Origin: Leptotrichia trevisanii DSM 22070 | GTDB taxonomy: Bacteria > Fusobacteriota > Fusobacteriia > Fusobacteriales > Leptotrichiaceae | Direction of reading: 5' to 3' | DNA length: 64,000 bases | NCBI RefSeq assembly: GCF_000482505.1 | Contig: NZ_KI519443.1 | Span: 171,245 to 235,244, forward strand | In this document: piece by piece, positions 19,790 through 28,434 of the stretch | Position numbering within the stretch: the first letter of the stretch is position 1 | Layout: every line of letters starts with the position of its first letter | Program-made: the position numbers and the translations under genes | The notes under the pieces: generated by a model | The model's database searches: none | Told to the model about the DNA's origin: nothing | What the model saw: the letters and a program-made list of their open reading frames with translations, nothing else

Positions 19790-19817
19790 TTATGAAACTT
19801 ATTTATTCCATAACTAT
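19781..19817 (-). terminator. Terminator of the downstream LprI-like gene
   Basis: ATAGTTATG (19786-19794) pairs with CATAACTAT (19809-19817) over a 14-base loop; on the minus strand the stem runs into six T. It lies nine bases past the stop of the gene at 19826. Confidence 0.75.
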
Positions 19818-19825
19818 CAACTTCT

Positions 19826-20248
19826 TTATTTACTTAGTAATTTATCATATTTTTTAGCTAATTCCAATGCTCTTTCCTCTGTCATGGAAAGTCCAGTTCC
19901 AGCTGCTCCGAACACAGCCATTTTAGGCCCATCTTCTTCATCAGCCAGTGCTTTTTTTATAGCCACTTTTCTATCATTTAGCCATTTTGACTGTTCAGCC
20001 TTAAATTTTGACTGTTCTTTTGCTGGCAATTTTTTCAAAATTAAATCATAAACTTTATTCAATTCCTTTTCCCACTCATCTGTTAATTCATAACTGGCAT
20101 TCAACATATCAGCTGTTGTTCCTTCAAATTTTGATTCAAGTTTTTCTTCCGCAACTTTCATACGTTCCTTTAATCCATCTTCATATTTTCCTGCAAATGC
20201 CACAACTCCCACAAGCAACATTCCTATTATTAATAATAGTTTTTTCAT
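19826..20248 (-). CDS. Secreted LprI/DUF1311-like protein (copy 1)
   Basis: 140-residue secreted protein. Signal peptide MKKLLLIIGMLLVGVVAFAG, then a helical domain with the LprI pattern DEWEKELNKVYDLILKKLPA and QSKWLNDRKVAIKKA, and a C-terminal ELAKKYDKL tail. LprI-type (DUF1311) proteins include periplasmic lysozyme inhibitors; that role here is an inference. A TTG-started extension of eight residues is in frame, but AAGGAG at 20255-20260 sets the ATG at 20248. It is a tandem paralogue of the next gene upstream; both share the ELNKVYDLILKKLPAKE segment. Confidence 0.8.
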   Translation of the reverse strand: MKKLLLIIGMLLVGVVAFAGKYEDGLKERMKVAEEKLESKFEGTTADMLNASYELTDEWEKELNKVYDLILKKLPAKEQSKFKAEQSKWLNDRKVAIKKALADEEDGPKMAVFGAAGTGLSMTEERALELAKKYDKLLSK

Positions 20249-20285
20249 AAGTTTCTCCTTAAAAATATGCAAATTTAACTATATT

Positions 20286-20717
20286 TTATTTGCTTTTATT
20301 TAACTTATCATATCTTTTTGCCAATTCCAATGCTCTAGTTTTTGTTATATCCAATCTATCATTAGCCGACAATTCTCCTGCCATTCTTTCTCCATGTTCG
20401 GCAACATAGTTATTATAAGCCTTTGTTGTTTTTGTTTCTCTATCTTTTATCCATTTTTGCTGCTCAGCTTTAAATTTTGTTTTTTCTTTTGCCGGTAATT
20501 TTTTTAGAATCAGATCATAAACTTTATTTAGTTCTTTTTCCCACTCAGCATCCAAATCTATTGAAGCATTAATCATATCAGCTCTTACTCCGCTATCCCA
20601 TCCAGCTTGTGCCTTTTCTTCTGCAGCTTTCATTCTTTCTGTCAAGCCATTTTCATAATTTCCTGCAAATGCAACTGCTCCTACAAGTAATAATCCTGCT
20701 ATTAGTAATTTTCTCAT
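20286..20717 (-). CDS. Secreted LprI/DUF1311-like protein (copy 2)
   Basis: 143 residues: signal peptide (MRKLLIAGLLLVGAVAFAG) and an all-helical domain nearly the same as its downstream neighbour (AEWEKELNKVYDLILKKLPAK, QQKWIKDRETKTTKAY, ALELAKRYDKL). The high match over the central part and looser ends suggest a fairly recent tandem duplication. AGGAG precedes the ATG. Lysozyme inhibition is the best-known activity of the family, not shown here. Confidence 0.8.
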   Translation of the reverse strand: MRKLLIAGLLLVGAVAFAGNYENGLTERMKAAEEKAQAGWDSGVRADMINASIDLDAEWEKELNKVYDLILKKLPAKEKTKFKAEQQKWIKDRETKTTKAYNNYVAEHGERMAGELSANDRLDITKTRALELAKRYDKLNKSK

Positions 20718-20812
20718 TTTTTATCAACTCCTTATTTTTATTATTTTTTATATTTTGTATTAAACCACAAACCCCTTTTTTAGTCAACTTAATTTTCAAT
20801 AAAATTCAGATA

Positions 20813-21457
20813 TTAATTATATCCTGTCGGACAGTAATCCTTTAATATATACGGATGAATTATATTTCCGTCCTTATCAATTTCTACCATTGTTTGAAGT
20901 TTTGTATCAAAAGTAAATCTTCTGTCATCTCCAGTATCTTTAGTTCCATATTCAACGGTAAATCCATTTTTTGCTACAGTTATAAGTTCGTCCCATCCGC
21001 CGTTATCCTCACCATGTAAATACCACTTTCCATTTTTCTGAACAATTTCAAACAGTTGATCACACCAATATCCCTTCACTTTATTCATATTAAAGTTTGT
21101 ATCCACTGTTGCTTTTGTTTTTTCAGGCAGTTCAATAAAAAGTATCTGATCTGTATCATTTTTAGCAAGTGTTACTAAAGTTTTCATTTTCGTATCATAA
21201 GCATAAGTTTCTTTTTCACGTTTTTTATAATTTGCTGAAAATTTTCCATTTTTTTCCATTACTATAGGAACTGTTTCCGTTTCATCGAATCCGTCATGTA
21301 TTTTTGTTATGTACCATTTTTCATTTTTTTTAAATATTTCAATACCTTGATATTTTCCTGCCACTTTCTCCAAATTGTGTTTTCCATCTGTCGTAACTTT
21401 TACTGCAAATGCTGGTATTGCAGCTAACGCCATAATTAAAAATAATATTTTTTTCAT
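20813..21457 (-). CDS. Secreted two-module protein of the TTDGK family (copy 1)
   Basis: I do not recognise a named domain. 214 residues with a signal peptide (MKKILFLIMALAAIPAFA) and then two related modules of about 90 residues. Module 1 has VTTDGKHNLEKVAGKY, a KWYI strand, and YAYDTKMKTLVTL; module 2 has MNKVKGYWC, a KWYL strand, and FTFDTKLQTMVEI. Each module thus ends in a Phe/Tyr-Asp-Thr-Lys-x-x strand, which suggests a beta-rich repeat fold. It has a close tandem paralogue just upstream (22186). Two cysteines (in YWCDQ and DYCPTGY) could form a disulphide. Function unknown. Confidence 0.75.
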   Translation of the reverse strand: MKKILFLIMALAAIPAFAVKVTTDGKHNLEKVAGKYQGIEIFKKNEKWYITKIHDGFDETETVPIVMEKNGKFSANYKKREKETYAYDTKMKTLVTLAKNDTDQILFIELPEKTKATVDTNFNMNKVKGYWCDQLFEIVQKNGKWYLHGEDNGGWDELITVAKNGFTVEYGTKDTGDDRRFTFDTKLQTMVEIDKDGNIIHPYILKDYCPTGYN

Positions 21458-21553
21458 AATTTTTACCTACACTTTCGATTTAAATTTAGTATTTATAATT
21501 GTTTTATTTTTCTCAACTCCTATTTCTATTATTTCGCTTATTATAATCATTTT

Positions 21554-22186
21554 TTATAACTCTACATATCCTTCTGGACAATAATCCTTTAGTATATACG
21601 TATCAACTATATTTCCATCCTCATCAATTTTCACAAGTGTCTGAAGTCTTGTGTCAAATGTAAATTTTGCAATATCATTCTCAATTTTAATAGTAAATCC
21701 ATTTTTTGTTACAATTAAAGGAGTGTATTCGTCATCAAAATCAGTATACATGTACCATTTTCCATTTTTCTGAACAATTTTTTCAAAATCACACCAATAT
21801 CCCTTTACTTTATTCATATTAAAGTTTTTATCCACTGCTGCTTTTGTTTTTCCTGTAGGCAATTCTATAGAAAGTATCTGATCTGTGTCATCTTTAACAA
21901 GCGTTACCAAAGCCTTCATTCTTGTATCATAAGCAAAAGTTTCTTTTCCATGCTCAAATTCTGCTGAAAATTTTCCATCTTTTTCTAAAACTAGAGGAAC
22001 TGTTTCTGTTTTAAAAGCTTTTTTTGTCGCATACCATTTCCCACTTTTTTCAAATATTTCAAGTTCCGAATATTCTCCGTATTTCCCCGCTACCTTATCT
22101 AAATTATGTTTCCCATCTGTCGTAACTTTTACTGCAAACACTGGTATTGCAGCTAATGCCATAATTAAAAATAATACTTTTTTCAT
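21554..22186 (-). CDS. Secreted two-module protein of the TTDGK family (copy 2)
   Basis: 210 residues, tandem paralogue of the gene at 20813. Signal peptide nearly the same (MKKVLFLIMALAAIPVFA); module 1 VTTDGKHNLDKVAGKY ... FAYDTRMKALVTL, module 2 MNKVKGYWC ... FTFDTRLQTLVKI, ending DYCPEGYVEL. The two proteins differ mainly in loops between strands, as if the surface had diverged while the core stayed. No known domain assigned; likely periplasmic or secreted. Confidence 0.75.
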   Translation of the reverse strand: MKKVLFLIMALAAIPVFAVKVTTDGKHNLDKVAGKYGEYSELEIFEKSGKWYATKKAFKTETVPLVLEKDGKFSAEFEHGKETFAYDTRMKALVTLVKDDTDQILSIELPTGKTKAAVDKNFNMNKVKGYWCDFEKIVQKNGKWYMYTDFDDEYTPLIVTKNGFTIKIENDIAKFTFDTRLQTLVKIDEDGNIVDTYILKDYCPEGYVEL

Positions 22187-22241
22187 AATTTTTACCTACT
22201 CTTTCCTAATATTTATAATTTTTTCATTTTTTAATCACAAT

Positions 22242-22718
22242 TTATTTGTACAATTTATAATAATCACGGTATAATTTATACATTTCAGGATTATCCTCAG
22301 GGAATCTTCTTAAAGTTTCAGGATCATCAACTTTATTGTAGTTTTCTTCACGTACAATACTAATTATTCTTTTCGTTTTTCTATTCAAAATTACTGGTTC
22401 TTTTAATTTTGTATCGTATCCAACACAGATATATTCATCACAAAGCACATTTTTTTCCTTAACTGCATCTGAAATTCGTGGCGGCTCATTTTCATCTCCA
22501 GTATCAGAAGCGTAATCCCAGAACTGATACTTTCCATTTTTCAATTTTTTGATTTCTATCGAAACATCATCAGCCGTTATCTCTCTTTTCAGTAATATTT
22601 CCTCATGCAGTTTTCCATCAGTTGTAAAAGGTAAATCATAACCTTTGTAACTAAATTCTTCTTCTGAAAATCCAATAACTCCTATTAATAGCAATAATGC
22701 CATAATAATTTTTTTCAT
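22242..22718 (-). CDS. Secreted single-module protein of the TTDGK family
   Basis: 158 residues; signal peptide MKKIIMALLLLIGVIGFS. The body has LPFTTDGKLHEEILLKREIT, two cysteines in CDEYICVGY, and YDTKLKEPVIL, the same landmarks as module 1 of the larger neighbours, plus a Tyr/Pro-rich tail of about 35 residues. An ATG six bases upstream is in frame, but GGAGG at 22727-22731 is eight bases from ATG 22718. Paralogue of the gene at 23468. Function unknown. Confidence 0.72.
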   Translation of the reverse strand: MKKIIMALLLLIGVIGFSEEEFSYKGYDLPFTTDGKLHEEILLKREITADDVSIEIKKLKNGKYQFWDYASDTGDENEPPRISDAVKEKNVLCDEYICVGYDTKLKEPVILNRKTKRIISIVREENYNKVDDPETLRRFPEDNPEMYKLYRDYYKLYK

Positions 22719-22809
22719 TTTCATTTCCTCCGCTTTCTATTTTTCTTCTTTATCTATTTTTACACTAACAATATATCATTATTTTATTAAAGAAAAATGA
22801 GAATTCTTA

Positions 22810-23307
22810 TTATTTTTTGTGTATCTGATCATATCTTTTGGCAAGCTCCAAAGTTCTTTCCTCTGTTTCGCTTACCCGAACATTTCCGCCTAGAGTTCCT
22901 GATATTGTTCCGCCTTCTGCTTCCTCAGTGCTTTTTTCAATATTCACTTTGACTTTTTTTGTCCATTCTTCCTGTTCTTTTTTTAATTTTACCTTTTCAC
23001 TTTCTGGCAGTTCTGATAATAGCAATTTATAAACCTTATTCATTTCTATTTCCCAAGAATCTCCTATTTTCTGAGTTGCATTATCCATATCTACTGTCAC
23101 CCCAGACTCCAAAGCTGGCTGAACTTCTGTTTTTATTGCCTCCATTCTTTGTAATATTTCAGCTTCATAACCGCTTTCTCCGTTTACAGGAACTGCAGCT
23201 GTTACATTAACCTCCTGTTTCACTTCTTTTTTTTCTTCTTTTTCAGACTTTGAACATGACATAATTCCCACTAGCAATACTGCTATTATTAAAAGTAATT
23301 TTTTCAT
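22810..23307 (-). CDS. LprI/DUF1311-like lipoprotein (copy 3)
   Basis: 165 residues. Lipoprotein signal ending in IMSC (Cys18), a Lys/Glu-rich linker, then the LprI-type helical domain (DSWEIEMNKVYKLLLSELPES, KKEQEEWTKKVKVNIEKS, TLELAKRYDQI). It differs from the two secreted copies at 19826 and 20286 in being lipid-anchored, so the three could act at different sites of the envelope. GGAGGAAAATT precedes the ATG. Lysozyme protection is a reasonable but unproven role. Confidence 0.78.
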   Translation of the reverse strand: MKKLLLIIAVLLVGIMSCSKSEKEEKKEVKQEVNVTAAVPVNGESGYEAEILQRMEAIKTEVQPALESGVTVDMDNATQKIGDSWEIEMNKVYKLLLSELPESEKVKLKKEQEEWTKKVKVNIEKSTEEAEGGTISGTLGGNVRVSETEERTLELAKRYDQIHKK

Positions 23308-23355
23308 AATTTTCCTCCATTTTATTATTTAATTTCTAATACTTTTTTCATTGAT

Positions 23356-23364
23356 ACTATACCA
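23356..23364 (-). promoter_or_regulatory. Extended -10 element upstream of the LprI-like lipoprotein gene
   Basis: TGGTATAGT on the minus strand about 50 bases before the start codon; the same TGG-TATAxT arrangement is seen at the ankyrin and helicase genes. No clear -35. Confidence 0.4.
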
Positions 23365-23467
23365 TAATTTTATTAATAAATAATGAGAATAAAAAATTAA
23401 TTATCTTTATATTGTATTTCAATTTTCTGATTTCTACATTTTTCTACTTCTTTTTCAAAATATATTT

Positions 23468-23836
23468 TTACCATTCAGGATAAATTATTCTCATGTCATC
23501 CTTATCTAAAAATACAGCTTTCTTTAATTTTGTATCATATCCAATACAAATATCTTCATCACAAATCACGTTCTTTTTCAGGATTGCTTTGCTTACTATT
23601 GTTGTAGTTTCCACTTTACCAAAGTCTTCATCTTGTGAAGCATAATAACCTGTAATTTCATATTTTCCTTTACCTATTTTTTTTATTACAACATCTGTAT
23701 CTTCAGAACTAATATTTCTATTCAGTAATTTTTCTTCATGCAATTTTCCATCAGTTGTAAAAGGTAAATTCATTCCTTCTGCAGCATAATTTATTGCTCC
23801 TATCAACAATGTTGCCATTAATAATATCTTTTTCAT
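23468..23836 (-). CDS. Small secreted single-module protein of the TTDGK family
   Basis: 122 residues with a signal peptide (MKKILLMATLLIGAINYA). Body: LPFTTDGKLHEEKLLNRNIS, CDEDICIGYDTKLKKAVFL and a short end RIIYPEW. It matches the gene at 22242 over most of its length but lacks that protein's C-terminal tail. An ATG 15 bases upstream is in frame, but GGAGGAG lies inside those codons and positions the start at 23836. Function unknown. Confidence 0.72.
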   Translation of the reverse strand: MKKILLMATLLIGAINYAAEGMNLPFTTDGKLHEEKLLNRNISSEDTDVVIKKIGKGKYEITGYYASQDEDFGKVETTTIVSKAILKKNVICDEDICIGYDTKLKKAVFLDKDDMRIIYPEW

Positions 23837-23951
23837 ATAAATCTCCTCCATTTATTATTTTTTTAATTCCTATTTTGAAATTTTCTATTTTTTATATTAA
23901 TATTATACCTCATAATCCATTAAAATAAATATGAAACCACAATTTTATACT

Positions 23952-24197
23952 TTACTCATAAACTGGTTCATTTGTCCAGTTAAGACATTGTCTAACTCCG
24001 CCATAGCTATCAGAATAAGCTGTGCATACTCTTTTTGTACCTTTATAGGTTTTTGTTTTTCCACTTTTTTTATCTTCCCACGCAGCCGCTCCAGCAACTC
24101 CAGCTAATCCAACTGCCATCGCATTGTAAAATAAAGTACAGCTATGAAGTGATAGCAATGTTGCTATTATTACTAAAGTTTTTGTTTTTTTATTCAT
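23952..24197 (-). CDS. Small lipoprotein with a glycine/alanine-rich segment
   Basis: 81 residues. Lipobox LLSLHSC (Cys20), then a Gly/Ala-rich stretch (VGLAGVAGAAAWEDKK) and a Thr/Tyr-rich tail with two cysteines (KRVCTAYSD, VRQCLNW). An ATG 15 bases upstream is in frame, but GGAGG lies within it and sets ATG 24197. First gene of the secreted island, behind the strongest promoter of the region. Not recognised beyond being a lipoprotein. Confidence 0.65.
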   Translation of the reverse strand: MNKKTKTLVIIATLLSLHSCTLFYNAMAVGLAGVAGAAAWEDKKSGKTKTYKGTKRVCTAYSDSYGGVRQCLNWTNEPVYE

Positions 24198-24349
24198 AAT
24201 TGTTTCCTCCATTTGTTATTTAATTGATATAATTTCTCTAGCCAGCAGCTACCTTACATCATCTAAATTATTTTATCCATTGCAGATTAATTATTTTTAT
24301 TCTGTCCATTTTTTACAGTAATTTATTTTCTTTGTTTTTTTACATCCAT

Positions 24350-24378
24350 AGTATACAACACAATTTAAATTTTGTCAA
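24350..24378 (-). promoter_or_regulatory. Strong promoter at the head of the secreted-protein island
   Basis: Minus strand: perfect TTGACA (24373-24378), 17 bases, TATACT (24350-24355), about 150 bases before the first small lipoprotein gene. The intervening leader (24198-24349) has no clear structure that I could define. Confidence 0.7.
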
Positions 24379-24441
24379 TATATTTTTTTAAATTTTATGT
24401 TATTTTTTACAGTAACTAAAAAACTGTTTTTATTAAATCAA

Positions 24442-24488
24442 AAATAGAGAAACAACAAAGTTTTAAATTCAATGTCATTCCTCTATTT
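24442..24488 (-). terminator. Possible terminator of ftsH
   Basis: AAATAGAG (24442-24449) and CTCTATTT (24481-24488) can pair across a long 31-base loop, with a short T-run on the minus-strand exit. Weak but placed 20 bases after the ftsH stop. Confidence 0.4.
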
Positions 24489-24507
24489 ACAATCAAATTT
24501 TTATATT

Positions 24508-26853
24508 TTATTCCATAAAACTAGGTAATTTAAATTTACTTTTTCTTTTTTTTCCTTTATTCGACTCATCATTTGCATCTTCTATTTTATTTCCTGATTC
24601 ATCATCATTTCCAAAAGAACCGTCTGAATTACCATCACTATCATTATTTTCATTTTGATTATCAGTTTTAGAATTATCTTCCGATTCTTCCATTTCCGAA
24701 GTTTTTTCTAATATACCACCTGTTTCACCAGTAATTTCCCGCACAGCTTCCGCTAATTTTTCAGTTTTACTTTTTTCTTCCAGCTGTTTAGCATCTTCTG
24801 TAACTTGCTCTTCTACTTTTTCTTCAAGCTCTATTGTTTTTTCAACTTCCTCCACCGCTTCTGTTTTTTCAGTTTGCTCTATTTTAGAAGTTTCTTCATT
24901 TTCACGTTCTTTTTCTAAATTTTCATTTTCCTTTAAAATTTGTTCAGCAGTTTCACCTTTGATAATTCTTCTAACTTCATCTCCAGTGATAGTTTCTTTT
25001 TTCAATAATAATGCCACCACTTCTTCTAACTTGCTCCAATTATCCTGCAATGTATTTAAAGTGTTAAAATACTCTTCTGTCAATATTTTTCTTATTTCCA
25101 AATCAATTTCCCTGACAGTTTCATCACTTTTATTTGGAGCAAACGAATATTCATCATCTGAATTTTCAAAGTTAATTGGCCCCAGTTTTTTACTCATTCC
25201 GACGCTTTCTACATAGGCTCTTGCGACTTTTGTAGCACGTTTTATATCAGAATATGCTCCTGTACTCACATCATCCAGTCCAATTTCCTCAGCTGCACGT
25301 CCACCAAACAGCACTTTTATTTCGGCTAACATCTGTCTGCTTGTAGTTACCAATTTTTCTTCAGGAAGCGGCATCATAAATCCACCAGCCTCTCCTCTAG
25401 GAATTATTGTAACTTTATGAACAGGATCAGCTCCCGGTGTCAATTCAGTCATGATGGCATGCCCAGCTTCATGATAAGCCAATAACTTTTTCTCTTCAGG
25501 TTTAATAATCTTACCTTTTTGCCCAAGTCCCATTCCGATTTTATCTACAGCTTCATCCAGATCAGCCATTTTTATTGTATCACTAGCTCTTCTTGCTGCC
25601 AAAATTGCCGCTTCATTTAATAAGTTTGCCAAATCCGCTCCAACAAATCCTGGAGTTATTTTAGCAATATCTTCCAATCTCACGTCACTTGCCAATTTCT
25701 TATTTCTAGAATGAACCTTTAATATTGCAATACGCCCCTGCAAATCAGGTGCATCAACCGTTACACGTCTATCAAAACGTCCTGCACGCAATAACGCCGG
25801 ATCCAGAACATCTTCCCTGTTAGTTGCCGCAAGTACGATAACTTTTGTGTCTGTTTCAAACCCGTCCATTTCAACTAACAGCTGATTTAAAGTTTGTTCT
25901 CTTTCATCATTGCTTCCACTGTTCTTTCCAACACTTCTTCGTCTACCGATGGCATCAATTTCATCTATAAAAATAATTGATGGACTGGATTCCTTCGCCT
26001 TTTCAAACAAATCCCTCACACGTGAAGCTCCAACTCCAACAAACATTTCCACAAATTCTGAACCTGAAATACTGAAAAATGATGCTCCAGACTCTCCAGC
26101 CACCGCTTTTGCAAGTAATGTTTTACCTGTTCCCGGCCTTCCTAATAAAAGTACACCTTTTGGCACTCTTGCTCCAGCCTTTGTATATTTTTCAGGATTT
26201 TTCAAGAAATCTACAACTTCCCGCAGTTCTTCCTTCGCTCCGTCAACACCTGCCACATCATCAAATTTCACATCTGGTTTCTTATCAATTTTATTAACTC
26301 TTGATTTTCCAAAGCCAAAAATATTTCCTGGCCCTCCACCTTGTGAACCGCCTACCATTTTTCTAGCCAAGTAAACCATAAGTGCAATCATTATAACCAT
26401 TGGTAAAAATTGAACCAGAATTGCCAAAAAGAAACCTCCACCTGATGGTTGCAATGAATTTAACCTAACTTTTTTTTGTTCAATTGCATTTATTATTTTG
26501 GGTTCATTTCCAACACGTTCTGTTATTTTTTTTGTATAATAAAGAACATCTTTCCCATTTTCCTTCACTTGTGCGATTAATTTATCATCTTTTTCATTGA
26601 TTTCTGGAAACTCACCTTTTTGTGTTCTGCTTACAAATTCTGTATATGGAATATCCTTTTTTTCCAAAAAGTATGTCTGTATATCACGATGAAATAATGC
26701 TGTAAAAGTAAATAACAAGACTACAAAGACAAAAAATAAAAATCCTGAAAATGGAGATTTATTTCCGTTATCTTGTCTATTATTTCTTCTGTTATTATCT
26801 TTTCGTAATTCTTCTAGTCGTTTTCTTATATCATTCTTATCTCTATCTGCCAT
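24508..26853 (-). CDS. ftsH: ATP-dependent zinc metalloprotease FtsH with long acidic tail
   Basis: Membrane-anchored AAA+ protease that degrades misfolded and short-lived membrane and cytosolic proteins. 781 residues: N-terminal membrane helix (about 35-55), periplasmic domain, second helix (about 140-160), AAA module with Walker A GRPGTGKT (usually GPPGTGKT) and Walker B IIFIDEIDAIG, SRH region, and zinc motif HEAGH. The last ~150 residues are an extra low-complexity Glu/Asp/Asn/Ser tail ending in a basic KGKKRKSKFKLPSF patch. The frame opens at an upstream TTG, but GGGAGG sits before ATG 26853. The start overlaps the end of tilS by 11 bases, so the two are probably coupled. Confidence 0.95.
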   Translation of the reverse strand: MADRDKNDIRKRLEELRKDNNRRNNRQDNGNKSPFSGFLFFVFVVLLFTFTALFHRDIQTYFLEKKDIPYTEFVSRTQKGEFPEINEKDDKLIAQVKENGKDVLYYTKKITERVGNEPKIINAIEQKKVRLNSLQPSGGGFFLAILVQFLPMVIMIALMVYLARKMVGGSQGGGPGNIFGFGKSRVNKIDKKPDVKFDDVAGVDGAKEELREVVDFLKNPEKYTKAGARVPKGVLLLGRPGTGKTLLAKAVAGESGASFFSISGSEFVEMFVGVGASRVRDLFEKAKESSPSIIFIDEIDAIGRRRSVGKNSGSNDEREQTLNQLLVEMDGFETDTKVIVLAATNREDVLDPALLRAGRFDRRVTVDAPDLQGRIAILKVHSRNKKLASDVRLEDIAKITPGFVGADLANLLNEAAILAARRASDTIKMADLDEAVDKIGMGLGQKGKIIKPEEKKLLAYHEAGHAIMTELTPGADPVHKVTIIPRGEAGGFMMPLPEEKLVTTSRQMLAEIKVLFGGRAAEEIGLDDVSTGAYSDIKRATKVARAYVESVGMSKKLGPINFENSDDEYSFAPNKSDETVREIDLEIRKILTEEYFNTLNTLQDNWSKLEEVVALLLKKETITGDEVRRIIKGETAEQILKENENLEKERENEETSKIEQTEKTEAVEEVEKTIELEEKVEEQVTEDAKQLEEKSKTEKLAEAVREITGETGGILEKTSEMEESEDNSKTDNQNENNDSDGNSDGSFGNDDESGNKIEDANDESNKGKKRKSKFKLPSFME

Positions 26854-28396
26854 TTTTCCTCCCAATTATTAATAATTTACTGGTATTTCCCAGTTTTTCA
26901 ACACTATTATTATAAATTTTTTCCAGAAATTTTGAAAATTTAATATCCGAAACAGTCAAAATTTCTTTCATTTTAGTTCCATTTTCCCCATTTTGAAATT
27001 CAAAATTTGAATTTTTAACTTCTATTTTATTTTCCAGATTTTTTAAACAATCTTGACTTTCAGAAATTTCCATTTCAATAATTGGCAAAAAATCTCTTTC
27101 CCACTTTGAAATCTTTTCATCAATCAAAATTTTCTTAACCTTTTTATGTCCCAATTTTTTTAAAAAAATCCTATCCCCATCCTTTCGATTTCTAACAATG
27201 ATTTTTTTATAATCCATGTCATCAGTAAACTTAAGAAACGTATAACTCATATTTTCTTCATTTACAAAATAAGTTTTAAAATCGCTAATTTTTTCATATA
27301 ACATTATCTTGTAATTATACCACTCAATACTTTGATTTTTCTTTAAAACCTCTACTTTATCAAATGAACTGTCAATATTTTCACTTTTTTCAGTTCTATC
27401 ATTATTTTTATTACTCTTTTTTACTATTTGTAAATTTCCATATTTGTTTTGTAAAAATTTATTTTCCCCCAAATAAAATTCCTTTGAACCTTCATCTTTT
27501 AAAATTCCATTTTTATAAAAAAAACTGTCAAAAATCTGATTAATCTTCTCTCTCGAAATTTCCACATCATTTTGTTTCAAAAACTGAACCAATTTATTCT
27601 TCTCTTTTAATTTTTTTTTCAATTCATCTTCATTTTTAAATATTTCAGCCATTTTATCAAAATTTTCACTTTTTTCAAGCTCTTCAAATTCTCTATCATT
27701 AATTTCTTCAATTAATGCGTAAACTTTTTGTCTAAAACTTGGATTTATTCTTTCAAAATCAGGAAAAATTTTATTTCGGATAAAGTTTCTTGTATAATCA
27801 TTTTCATTATTTGTATAATCAATTATATATTTCTGATTTTTATGTTTCAAAAAAGATAAAATTTCACTTTTCTCAAATTCCAATATCAGCCTTACTATAT
27901 TATCTCTCACTCTTGGAATACCTTTTAACCCATTTATCGAAGTCCCTCGCAAAAGCCTAAAAATAATAGTTTCCACATTATCATCCAAATTATGCCCTGT
28001 TGCAATTTTATCATAACCTATTTTTTTTCTAATATTTTCAACGGCTTTATACCGCAACTCCCTTGCAGCAAGTTCCAGCGACTTCTTATTTTCCTTTGCA
28101 TGCCTTTTTACATCTATACTTTCAATATAGTAATCAACACTATTTTCAGCTGCAAATTCCTTTACAAATTTTAAGTCATTTTCAACATCATTACGTAAGT
28201 TGTGATTAATATAAACTATTGAAATTTCAAGTGAAAGTTTACTTTTTAAAAAATTTAGAAAATAATAGAGGAAAACTGAATCTGGCCCACCAGAAAACGC
28301 AATAAGAATTCTTTCCTTTTCAATAACCAGTTTATTTTCAATTGTTTTTTGCAATTTTTTCAATATTTTCTTTTCAATTTTTTTTACTTTTTCCAT
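26843..28396 (-). CDS. tilS: tRNA(Ile)-lysidine synthase TilS
   Basis: ATP-dependent enzyme that converts C34 of the CAU-anticodon tRNA-Ile to lysidine. 517 residues; PP-loop SGGPDSVFLYYFL near residue 35, YINHNLR, the conserved ATGHNLDDNVET and RLLRGTSINGLKGI. The C-terminal half is the variable tRNA-binding part, and the late RKDGDRIFLKKLGHKKVKKIL is the TilS C-terminal domain. The protein is very Lys/Asn-rich. Gene order tilS-ftsH is widespread in bacteria. Confidence 0.95.
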   Translation of the reverse strand: MEKVKKIEKKILKKLQKTIENKLVIEKERILIAFSGGPDSVFLYYFLNFLKSKLSLEISIVYINHNLRNDVENDLKFVKEFAAENSVDYYIESIDVKRHAKENKKSLELAARELRYKAVENIRKKIGYDKIATGHNLDDNVETIIFRLLRGTSINGLKGIPRVRDNIVRLILEFEKSEILSFLKHKNQKYIIDYTNNENDYTRNFIRNKIFPDFERINPSFRQKVYALIEEINDREFEELEKSENFDKMAEIFKNEDELKKKLKEKNKLVQFLKQNDVEISREKINQIFDSFFYKNGILKDEGSKEFYLGENKFLQNKYGNLQIVKKSNKNNDRTEKSENIDSSFDKVEVLKKNQSIEWYNYKIMLYEKISDFKTYFVNEENMSYTFLKFTDDMDYKKIIVRNRKDGDRIFLKKLGHKKVKKILIDEKISKWERDFLPIIEMEISESQDCLKNLENKIEVKNSNFEFQNGENGTKMKEILTVSDIKFSKFLEKIYNNSVEKLGNTSKLLIIGRKNGR

Positions 28397-28434
28397 TAAT
28401 TTGTTCCCGTTTTTTTATTTTTTAAGTATAACAA

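Noticed and set aside
25910..26374. 154-codon plus-strand open frame opposite ftsH
   Set aside because: Lies antisense to the AAA core of ftsH, lacks a Shine-Dalgarno and has composition expected of a mirror frame.
26854..26865. Upstream TTG start for ftsH (and similar N-terminal extensions at 20272, 23851, 24212)
   Set aside because: In each case the Shine-Dalgarno lies inside the extension and spaces correctly to the inner ATG.
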